Of a stretch of DNA of 37,635 nt, positions 31,693 through 37,635 are shown piece by piece. Under the pieces are notes generated by a model that made no database searches, was not told the origin of the DNA, and was given only the letters and a program-made list of their open reading frames with translations. Both the position numbers and the translations under genes were made by a program. Numbering within the stretch: position 1 is the first letter of the stretch; the number at the start of each line of letters is the position of its first letter. Origin of the DNA: a virus. Location of the stretch: the IMG/VR virus record IMGVR_UViG_3300023179_000261, positions 1 through 37,635 of that record. One strand, given 5' to 3'.

Positions 31693-31764
31693 CAAAAAAT
31701 TCCGGACATCTCTCAAAAAATTCCGGACATCTCTCAAAAAATTCCGGACATCTCTCAAAAAATT
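31693..31764. repeat. 21-bp iterons (three full copies and a partial one)
   Basis: Perfect copies at 31693-31713, 31714-31734 and 31735-31755, with the first nine bases of a fourth to 31764. The unit is C, six A, then TTCCGGACATCTCT, with the palindrome TCCGGA at its centre. The 21-base period equals two helical turns, so bound proteins would lie on one face of the DNA. A related AT-rich pair with AAATTCRAATTTTT follows to about 31800. Confidence 0.88.
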
Positions 31765-31901
31765 CAAATTTTTGGTGGGAAAATTCGAATTTTTGATGTA
31801 AAAATTCCACTGATTTTGCGATTTTTTTTTGTTTCGAGTTGTATTTATGTGACGGTTTTCGGTGGAATTAAAATATTATATAGCAAAAGAGTGTATAAAA
31901 G

Positions 31902-31928
31902 TTGTTAGGGAATTGGTTAAACTATAAA
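31902..31928 (+). promoter_or_regulatory. Candidate promoter of the RHH gene
   Basis: TTGTTA (31902-31907), 15-base spacer, TATAAA (31923-31928), some 38 bases before the RHH gene. The spacer is short. Confidence 0.3.
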
Positions 31929-31965
31929 TTTTAACTTAGTGAAATCTTAAAAAAGGGGAATATTT

Positions 31966-32481
31966 ATGAAGAGTGGTAAAGAACGCATAGCTAAGAGTAA
32001 AAAGAAGGTAACGATTGTGATGCCTGAGGATTTGTATGAAGAATTGTGTGTGATGCAGGATGAGATGTGTGTGAGTACATTTGGTCAGTTGATGTGTGAG
32101 ATTGGCCGGGAGGCGTTACGGATAGGGCGTGAGATTGGGGTTGCGCGCGGGTTTGGTTTGAGATTGGGGTTGGAATCTCCGGGTTCGAAGGATGTTTTGA
32201 GGGGAGTGAGTAATTCGAGATCTGGGGATGTTGTGACGAAGCCGATTGAGCCGATATATGATGAGCCTGTAGAGGGGCCAAAGATGACGCCGAAGGAGCG
32301 GAAGCAGTACACTGAGGCTTGTATGAAGTACGTTGATTACTTAGAGATAAAAAATCAGTGGGGTGGTGAGCTTCCGAATGAGTATCAGAAGAATGAGTTC
32401 GCGGCGGCTAAAGAGGCTGTGTTTGCCTTTCAGGCGAAATTTGACTTACCGGACGATAACTACTTGAGAGAGGTCGCTTAA
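31966..32481 (+). CDS. Ribbon-helix-helix DNA-binding protein next to iterons
   Basis: A 171-residue protein, AAGGGGA upstream. Residues about 13-50 (KKVTIVMPEDLYEELCVMQD, then FGQLMCEIGREAL) form a CopG/Arc-type ribbon-helix-helix: one strand and two helices. The C-terminal half (GPKMTPKERKQYTEACMKYV) is a separate helical part of unknown role. It lies 200 bases from the iterons and could bind them, as repressor, replication control or packaging factor. The DNA is strikingly G-rich and C-poor on the coding strand (3 C and 23 G in 32041-32100), unlike the packaging genes that follow. It ends before a terminator. Confidence 0.65.
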   Translation: MKSGKERIAKSKKKVTIVMPEDLYEELCVMQDEMCVSTFGQLMCEIGREALRIGREIGVARGFGLRLGLESPGSKDVLRGVSNSRSGDVVTKPIEPIYDEPVEGPKMTPKERKQYTEACMKYVDYLEIKNQWGGELPNEYQKNEFAAAKEAVFAFQAKFDLPDDNYLREVA

Positions 32482-32560
32482 AAGATGGCTGCGTAAAAGA
32501 TGGTTGCTTTATAAAAAAAGCATGATAGACACTGATAGTGTTTTTTGTTTCGATCCTTAG

Positions 32561-32597
32561 CTCCCCAGCGCTACTCCCGACTGGGGAGTCTTTTTTT
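32561..32597 (+). terminator. Intrinsic terminator after the RHH gene
   Basis: Stem CTCCCCAG (32561-32568) with CTGGGGAG (32581-32588) and seven T at 32591-32597. A smaller hairpin, ACACT-gat-AGTGT followed by T6 (32529-32546), stands just before it, so there may be two terminators in tandem. The T tract touches the end of the convergent gene. Confidence 0.85.
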
Positions 32598-32982
32598 AGG
32601 CTTCGGCGAATTTCTGGAAGGCTTCGTCGGCGGCAGAAAATATGTGATAAAGTGAGGTGTTCTTCGTTTTTATTTGAAAAGTCTGAGCGTGGGTAATTAC
32701 CATCCCGGATTTCATCTTCTCCTGACGAGAGAGCTTCAATTCCAACAGATCAGGCTTCGCCTCAGTGAAGTCCATAGTCACACCCCTAGATAAATGATTT
32801 ACCTGACCGTTGTAATATGAATTCATGAGATATTGCGTCGCGTAATTTAAAGCATCCGCCCCAGAAAAAGTCGCCTCCATGTCCAGTTCAGGCTTATCCA
32901 GCACCTCAGTAGCAGACTTAATCTCAGCCTCAGGCTCAGTAGAAACCTTCTTAGAAACAGTACCTATATTATTTGTAGCCAT
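32596..32982 (-). CDS. Hypothetical protein, leftward gene within the late arm
   Basis: A 128-residue protein (AAAGGAAA upstream). The N-terminal 35 residues are polar (TVSKKVSTEPEAEIKSATEV) and the rest compact (FSGADALNYATQYLMNSYYN, then GVTMDFTEAKPDLLELKLS). It is divergent from TerS with only 43 bases between the two starts. No family is recognised. A gene in this position and orientation may be a moron. Confidence 0.6.
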   Translation of the reverse strand: MATNNIGTVSKKVSTEPEAEIKSATEVLDKPELDMEATFSGADALNYATQYLMNSYYNGQVNHLSRGVTMDFTEAKPDLLELKLSRQEKMKSGMVITHAQTFQIKTKNTSLYHIFSAADEAFQKFAEA

Positions 32983-33025
32983 ATTATTTCCTTTCGTGTA
33001 ATATATTTTAAAATAAGTAGTCTAC

Positions 33026-33682
33026 ATGAAAGATATAAGCAAGTATATTGAAAAAAAGTGGGGAAGGGGGGAGCATGGTTGGCCGAGAAGAATCGGGGTT
33101 TTCGGTGACGATGGAAAAACCCCTTATAAGCGAGATGGTTCATTCGGTATATGTGAAGATGAGGAAGCGACGCTGGAAGCTGCTTCACACTACTGTATGT
33201 GTAAGGGTATGCCAGCAGATACCCCGCCCGGTGTCGATCCTTTAGAGGTCTGGAGATTGCGAAAGGTAAATACTCCACCAGAAGAAATCGGAGCGTACTT
33301 CGGATATTCAGAGGAAGAGTGGGAAGTCATAGTCGGAAAATACCCCATGATACAGTTCCTGCAAAACAGGGGAGATGTCGCATACAGAACCATGATCCGC
33401 GAAGGACAGTACCAACTGGGGCGAAACCTCAATGAAGGAATGCTGACGAAACTCGGTGAACACGTCCTTAAACAGAAATTCACAAAGGAAAAGGAGAACT
33501 CCACGAATGTCCAAGTTAACGTGGGAGCAGTATCAGACCTACAGGCACAGATTGGCCGAAGCTATAAGGATATCAGAGCCGCTGCAAGCCAAGGAAATGA
33601 TCCGGACAGCGTGCAGGGAGGACAGATTCTTCTTAATGGAGGAGATACTCCTAGCAACGAAATGGATACAGAATGCGACTGA
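33026..33682 (+). CDS. Putative terminase small subunit
   Basis: A 218-residue protein. No clear ribosome binding site precedes the ATG (33026), which is only 43 bases from the divergent gene, so transcription may be leaderless or the start uncertain. The middle part (ALEVWRLR-like region about 72-110: PPEEIGAYFGYSEEEWEVIV) is a helix-turn-helix typical of TerS DNA-binding domains. It continues RGDVAYRTMIREGQYQLG and NVGAVSDLQAQIG. Role by family: recognises packaging sites and hands DNA to TerL. It overlaps TerL by 176 bases. Confidence 0.68.
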   Translation: MKDISKYIEKKWGRGEHGWPRRIGVFGDDGKTPYKRDGSFGICEDEEATLEAASHYCMCKGMPADTPPGVDPLEVWRLRKVNTPPEEIGAYFGYSEEEWEVIVGKYPMIQFLQNRGDVAYRTMIREGQYQLGRNLNEGMLTKLGEHVLKQKFTKEKENSTNVQVNVGAVSDLQAQIGRSYKDIRAAASQGNDPDSVQGGQILLNGGDTPSNEMDTECD

Positions 33683-35066
33683 TAAAAAAAGACGGTATAT
33701 CTACGAATTCGTCGCTAACTCAGAAGAAAAACGATGGGGCCACATCGACGTAGCTCCCAGATATCACTGCAAATCATTAGCGCTGACATACGCTGGTATT
33801 ATCCAACTCATGATCATCGACTCAGAAAAAACTATCGGCCTGTTCTCATATAAATCAAAACTCGCAAAGTCATTCCTCGCGCAAATACAAGCAGAACTCG
33901 AAAATAACCTGAACCTGAAAGAACTGTTCCCAGATGTTTTCTACCAGAATCCACAAAAGGAAAGCCCAAAATGGTCGGAAAATGAAGGAATCCTCATTCG
34001 CAGAAAAGGAAACCCCAGAGAAGTAACCCTCACAGCATCAGGACTCGTAGACGGACAGACTACAGGCGCTCACTACAATTATTTATGGTTCGATGACGCA
34101 ATAGAAAAAGAAGCAGGCGGATCTCCATACATGATGGCAAAAGCAGAAGAATCACTACGCCTCGTTATAGGAGGACTAGGAACACACGACAAGCAATATG
34201 GAGGGGTAGGCACTAGATGGAACCTGTTCGATGCCTACAAGACTCTGGAGGCGGACGGTGTTATAAAAATCAGGCGAACCGAAGGTGTCACACCTAACGA
34301 GAGAGATGGAACTCCGCTATATCTTACGGCAGATGAATGGGAAAACGCAAAAAGGGAGTTCAGTGACTTCCAATTTAGCTGCCAGATGCTTAATGAGCCA
34401 AATGCCGATAGCTCAAAGGCGTTCAATTATGACTGGTTGCAGTGGTACGTTAAAATAACAGACGGATGGCGGAATATGAACCGCTATATTATCGTTGATC
34501 CAGCCAACTCGAAAAGCAAAGATGCCGACTCAACAGCAATGATCGTAGTCGGAATACAGGGGGACGGGAATTATTATGTATTAGACGCGGTTAGAGATAA
34601 ATTAAGCCTGCCAGAGCGAATAGATAAATTATTCGCTCTGTATATAAAATGGAAACCAATCAGAATAGGATACGAAGAATACGCAGTACAGGCAGATATA
34701 GACGCAATAAAAATGAAGTCCAGAGAACTCATGTTCAACCTACCTATCGTCAAATTAGGAGGGAAAATCAAGAAAGAAGATCGCATCGAGGGCTTAATGC
34801 CATTAGCTAAACAAGAAAAGCTTTATCTACCCAGAAATTTGATGTATAGGAACTGGGAAGGACAGATGATTGACCTTATTGATTATTTCGTAAATTTTGA
34901 ATATCTACCATTCCCAAATGGAAGGCACGACGACATGCTTGATGCACTGGCTAGAATAACCGACCCAGCACTGGGGATTTCAGCACCAGAAATAGTAAGT
35001 AGTCCATACACCATCAACTATAACGGACACGAAATAGAGGAGGCAGGCTCATGGTTAAGCGCGTAA
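33507..35066 (+). CDS. Terminase large subunit
   Basis: A 519-residue protein from ATG 33507 (AAGGAG 10 bases upstream); an upstream ATG at 33456 is possible. The ATPase has an atypical Walker A, APRYHCKS (K89, S90), and Walker B YLWFDDA (D196, D197). KWSENEGILIRRKGNP is a family block. The nuclease domain shows IIVDPANSK (D331), YEEYAV (E390/E391) and HDDMLDAL (D475/D476). It packages DNA into the head. Its first 58 codons overlap the TerS end in another frame, and its stop overlaps the portal start by 16 bases. Cytosine-rich coding strand around 33841-33900 (16 C, 8 G). Confidence 0.9.
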   Translation: MSKLTWEQYQTYRHRLAEAIRISEPLQAKEMIRTACREDRFFLMEEILLATKWIQNATDKKRRYIYEFVANSEEKRWGHIDVAPRYHCKSLALTYAGIIQLMIIDSEKTIGLFSYKSKLAKSFLAQIQAELENNLNLKELFPDVFYQNPQKESPKWSENEGILIRRKGNPREVTLTASGLVDGQTTGAHYNYLWFDDAIEKEAGGSPYMMAKAEESLRLVIGGLGTHDKQYGGVGTRWNLFDAYKTLEADGVIKIRRTEGVTPNERDGTPLYLTADEWENAKREFSDFQFSCQMLNEPNADSSKAFNYDWLQWYVKITDGWRNMNRYIIVDPANSKSKDADSTAMIVVGIQGDGNYYVLDAVRDKLSLPERIDKLFALYIKWKPIRIGYEEYAVQADIDAIKMKSRELMFNLPIVKLGGKIKKEDRIEGLMPLAKQEKLYLPRNLMYRNWEGQMIDLIDYFVNFEYLPFPNGRHDDMLDALARITDPALGISAPEIVSSPYTINYNGHEIEEAGSWLSA

Positions 35067-37015
35067 CTCCAGAAATGGCAATGGAGAACATAAGGGAAGC
35101 CAATCGCAGAGGACAGAGCGAGTGGGCTAAAGAGGCATTCGAAAACTTTCTCATGTATAACGGATACCAATGGCCGGATTCAGATCTGGAGAAAATGGCA
35201 TCAGAAAAACGACCAACCGTTGTATTTAACCGCGCCGCACCACTAATAGACGCAATTATTGGAGATGAAATCGCTGGCCGTAAAGAAGTAAAATTCCTAC
35301 CCAGAACAACGAAAGACAGCACCATCCCAGATGTAATGAAATCTATCGCCACATGGGTCAGAAATACCAGCGCACAAGAGGCATCAGAAATAGACGCAAC
35401 CAAAGACATGCTCATCACGGGGCTGGGCGTAACATCAACAAGGATGAATTACGAGGATACAGAGCAAGGACAACTCGAAGTTGAACGAGTGAATCCTCTA
35501 GATACTAGATATGACCCCAACGCATCAGCGAAGAATCTCACAGATAGACAGTGGGACGCTCGATATAAAATAATGACCAAGGAAGAAGTAGAAGATAGTT
35601 TCCCAGATGCTACTTTAGAGTTCAGCAACGAAACAGAGTACAACGTAGACCTGAGAAATAAAGAAGTTGGCCGTAATCCAGCGACATACGCTATGAAGTC
35701 GCAGAAAAAAAAGCAAAAGGGCAAAAAAGGATTCACAGTTTGGGATTATCAATACAAGGCATCAGAGCGATTCTATAAAGTGGAAAATCCATTTTTAGGC
35801 ATGGAACTGTATGAGGACCTATTACCAGACCTCATAGATACCTTCGGGGAGCAAGTAAAAACCCCGCAGATGAATCTATCGCCAGATGGCTACGAAGTAC
35901 TCAAGAAAATAACCAAGGGGCTTCAAATCGAAATGCCTCAAGCGGCAAAAATGATAAAAAAGACCGTGAAGAAACTTATCTTCATAGAAGATTCGTTGGA
36001 GATCCTTTATGATGGCGATAATGCCGTCAATAGGTTTACTCGTACATTTATGACCGGCAAACGGGACGAAAAAGACAATACTTGGTATGGCATAATGAGG
36101 CCAATCAAAGACCCTCAGTTATATGCAAATAAATTATTCTCCACCATTTTGTATACCTATATGACCAACTCTAAAGGCGGGGTAATTATCGAGGGAAGTA
36201 ATATCCCAGATATGGCCGAATTTAGAAGGGAATGGGCGAAACCAGACGGGATTATCCGCGTAAGTGAGCTTGATAAAATCAAAGAACGCTCGAAAGGAGA
36301 CGTTTCACCCGCCGCAGCCGAAATCATGAAGTACAGCATACAGGCAATATCCGAGGCTTCCGGTATGAGCACCGAGAGGGTGGCTACAGAGCAAAGAAAT
36401 AGAAGCAACGCATTAGCTAATACACGAATAAAGCAATCTCAGGCAATACAGGGCGAATACATAGATTCCATCTCGACCTACAGGGTAGAATGGGGCAAGC
36501 TACTTGTGCAGTTCACAAAGGATTATCTAAGCCAAGAAGATAGACTGATAAGAGTCACAGACGAAGATGGCGAGAAGTTCATAAATATGCTGAAAGACCC
36601 ACTAGCGGATGACTATGATGTCGTTATCGAAGAGGGAGCTTTAAGTTTAAACCAAAAAATAGAAACATGGGAGATACTGGGGCAAATGTTCGCCGGACAG
36701 CCACTGCCTCCTCCTTTGTTCAGGTACTCGCCATTACCAAAGTCTATAAGCGAAGAAGTGATCCAGTATCTCACACAAAAAGGCCAACCTTCACCAGAGC
36801 AGCAGCAGCTTATTATGGCTCAGACAGAAGAAGTCAAAGCAGATACTGCGAAATCTTACGCTTTGGCGGAAAATTCAAAAGCAAGAACAGCAAAAGTAGC
36901 GGAGGAAGTAGAAGAAAAAAGAACACAGAATGCAATGGATAAATTAAGTCTGATCCTGCAAGGAGTTACAGCTTCAGGCCAAGAAAACAACGTAGAACAA
37001 GCAGTGGGGTTTTAA
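35051..37015 (+). CDS. Portal protein, P22-like
   Basis: A 654-residue protein (GAGGAGG upstream). The start RRGQSEWAKEAFENFLMYNG, then YQWPDSDLEKMASEKRPTVV, VFNRAAPLIDAIIGDEIAGR and KDMLITGLGVTSTRMNYEDT are typical of the P22 gp1-like portal family. QRNRSNALANTRIKQSQAIQ matches the family's conserved late block. The C-terminal 100 residues form a long helix (KADTAKSYALAENSKARTAK), possibly a barrel or inner coil. Forms the dodecameric ring through which DNA passes. The scaffold gene follows directly. Confidence 0.9.
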   Translation: MVKRVTPEMAMENIREANRRGQSEWAKEAFENFLMYNGYQWPDSDLEKMASEKRPTVVFNRAAPLIDAIIGDEIAGRKEVKFLPRTTKDSTIPDVMKSIATWVRNTSAQEASEIDATKDMLITGLGVTSTRMNYEDTEQGQLEVERVNPLDTRYDPNASAKNLTDRQWDARYKIMTKEEVEDSFPDATLEFSNETEYNVDLRNKEVGRNPATYAMKSQKKKQKGKKGFTVWDYQYKASERFYKVENPFLGMELYEDLLPDLIDTFGEQVKTPQMNLSPDGYEVLKKITKGLQIEMPQAAKMIKKTVKKLIFIEDSLEILYDGDNAVNRFTRTFMTGKRDEKDNTWYGIMRPIKDPQLYANKLFSTILYTYMTNSKGGVIIEGSNIPDMAEFRREWAKPDGIIRVSELDKIKERSKGDVSPAAAEIMKYSIQAISEASGMSTERVATEQRNRSNALANTRIKQSQAIQGEYIDSISTYRVEWGKLLVQFTKDYLSQEDRLIRVTDEDGEKFINMLKDPLADDYDVVIEEGALSLNQKIETWEILGQMFAGQPLPPPLFRYSPLPKSISEEVIQYLTQKGQPSPEQQQLIMAQTEEVKADTAKSYALAENSKARTAKVAEEVEEKRTQNAMDKLSLILQGVTASGQENNVEQAVGF

Positions 37016-37625
37016 ATGAGTAATACAGCAAAGTTTTTAGATGATTTTAAAGAACAATTCATTATAAAGGAAGAGGGTGATTCGGTTAAAACAGACGAAT
37101 CACCCGTCCAACCAACAGAAAAACCAATAGAGGATAGCAATGAAAATGATAGCGAACAAGGGCAAGTCAGGCCCAATACTGGAGACTCCGAAGGGAACGG
37201 GGATGGGCGGAACAAAGAAGGGCGGAACCAAGAAGGGCTGCTAGAACCAACCGAGGAAGAAGATGGTGCAGAAAGCGATTCAGTCTCTTATGTGCCATCT
37301 TTCGTTTTAAAAGCAGAAAAAGACAAGCGTAGAGAGCTAGAAAAGAAACTAGAAGATCTACAGAGGGTTCAGCCGCAGCCATCTCGCCAGACAGAGCCGG
37401 AAATCAAAACCCCCCAGCCAGAGCCAGAGATTGACTACTATACCGATCCCGACGCATGGTACAAAAGGCAGATTGAGGTACAAGAGAATAGAATTAATCA
37501 ACTCAATGAATCTATTCAGGAGCAAAGAGCGCAAAATCAAGTTAGAGAGCTTAATGCGGCAATAAACGACTCTATAGCAAGAGAATCAGCGACGATCCCA
37601 GACCTAAATGATGCCTTGGATTATT
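37016..37625 (+). CDS. Scaffolding protein, N-terminal part (continues at position 126)
   Basis: About 203 residues up to the contig end; the reading frame continues at base 127, giving 334 residues in the circle. It starts one base after the portal stop (TAAATG). The N-terminal 85 residues are Glu/Asp/Asn/Gly-rich and probably disordered. Then VPSFVLKAEKDKRRELEKKL begins a coiled coil, followed by a Pro/Glu-rich linker and DYYTDPDAWYKRQIEVQE. Typical make-up of a scaffold between portal and capsid. Bases 37626-37635 are not part of the real gene. Confidence 0.8.
37500..37625. repeat. Right copy of terminal direct repeat
   Basis: Second copy of bases 1-126, identical along its whole length. 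After 37625 the sequence departs from that following base 126, which reads on into the rest of the scaffold gene. Confidence 0.93.
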
Positions 37626-37635
37626 GCCGCATTAA
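37623..37635. other. 13-base fold-back tail at contig end, probable artefact
   Basis: The last 13 bases (attgccgcattaa) are the exact reverse complement of bases 52-64 and of 37551-37563. They replace the expected continuation of the scaffold gene and would end it after a few wrong codons. A snap-back chimaeric read end is the simplest explanation. The bases after 37625 should not be used in annotation. Confidence 0.75.

Larger units (their letters stand above)
30751..31965. other. Gene-free control region, candidate replication origin
   Basis: A 1.2 kb stretch between the divergent arms, the longest without a credible gene. It holds, in order: the leftward promoter, a DnaA box (30876-30884), palindromes AATAATC-aga-GATTATT (31022-31038) and CGTTAA with TTAACG (31080-31108), a GC-rich alternating tract (31184-31232), a TA run (31410-31421), a G-rich tract (31483-31530), an inverted repeat TATTCTCG/CGAGAATA (31624-31657), 21-bp iterons (31693-31764) and AAAATTCGAATTTT (31780-31793). 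The set fits a phage or plasmid origin, but function is inferred. Confidence 0.5.

Noticed and set aside
31693-31764. Iterons as a CRISPR array
   Set aside because: The 21-bp units are directly adjacent, with no variable spacers and no cas genes nearby.
31340-31810. Leftward 156-residue reading frame with FFERCPE repeats
   Set aside because: The repeated heptad is only the translation of the 21-bp iterons, and the rest is low-complexity translation of A-, T- and G-rich control DNA. No good ribosome binding site is seen.
31476-31908. Rightward frames over the G-rich tract and iterons
   Set aside because: Low-complexity translations of repeats (SKNSGHL units), mutually overlapping in two frames, with no conserved-looking segment.
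32161-32220. tRNA-like T-loop word (gggttcgaag)
   Set aside because: It lies inside the RHH coding sequence, with no acceptor or anticodon stem around it. No tRNA was found elsewhere.

Overview
The window is a complete genome, about 37.5 kb per unit, of a tailed, podovirus-like bacteriophage. Bases 1-126 recur at 37500-37625, so the contig closes into a circle of 37,499 bp and the scaffolding gene is cut by the contig ends. The gene order TerS, TerL, P22-like portal, scaffold, N4-gp56-type capsid, neck adaptor, P22 gp10-like protein, ejection proteins and lysis genes, with no tail tube, sheath or tape-measure gene, indicates a short-tailed phage of a Gram-negative host (lysozyme plus an overlapping two-component spanin). 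No integrase, tRNA or CRISPR array was seen.

Layout. (1) The rightward structural and lysis arm runs from about 31.97 kb through the contig junction to 15.72 kb: RHH DNA-binding protein, TerS, TerL, portal, scaffold, capsid, decoration-like protein, terminator, adaptor, fibre-like and propeller-like proteins, gp10-like protein, internal virion proteins (one with a C-terminal transglycosylase), adhesin, lysozyme, i-spanin and o-spanin. One leftward gene (32596-32982) interrupts it. (2) The leftward early arm runs from 30.75 down to 15.74 kb: small unknown proteins, YqaJ exonuclease, Dam-type methylase, HTH proteins, RecT-like annealing protein, SF2 helicase, VRR-NUC nuclease, TOPRIM primase, SF3 helicase, then accessory genes. 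No DNA polymerase is visible, so recombination enzymes, primase and helicases probably work with host polymerase. (3) A rightward YdaS/Cro-like regulator (19674-19970) faces the accessory block across back-to-back promoters with palindromes over both -10 boxes. (4) A 1.2 kb gene-free region (30751-31965) between the two arms holds a DnaA box, palindromes, a G-quadruplex-type tract, a Z-DNA-prone tract and 21-bp iterons. It is the best candidate for origin and control region.

The most unusual content is a family of six ankyrin-repeat genes on the leftward strand, five within 15.7-19.6 kb and one at 25.5 kb. They share an N-terminal cap, 30-residue repeats and a C-terminal cap, and differ in repeat number (1 to 7 internal repeats). 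Some repeats are nearly identical in DNA (89 of 90 bases), so the family has expanded recently. The 30-residue unit, with DDxALRWAA replacing the usual TPLH motif, resembles from memory the ankyrin repeats of amoeba-infecting giant viruses. Together with the phage type this suggests, as inference only, a bacterium that lives in or with protists.
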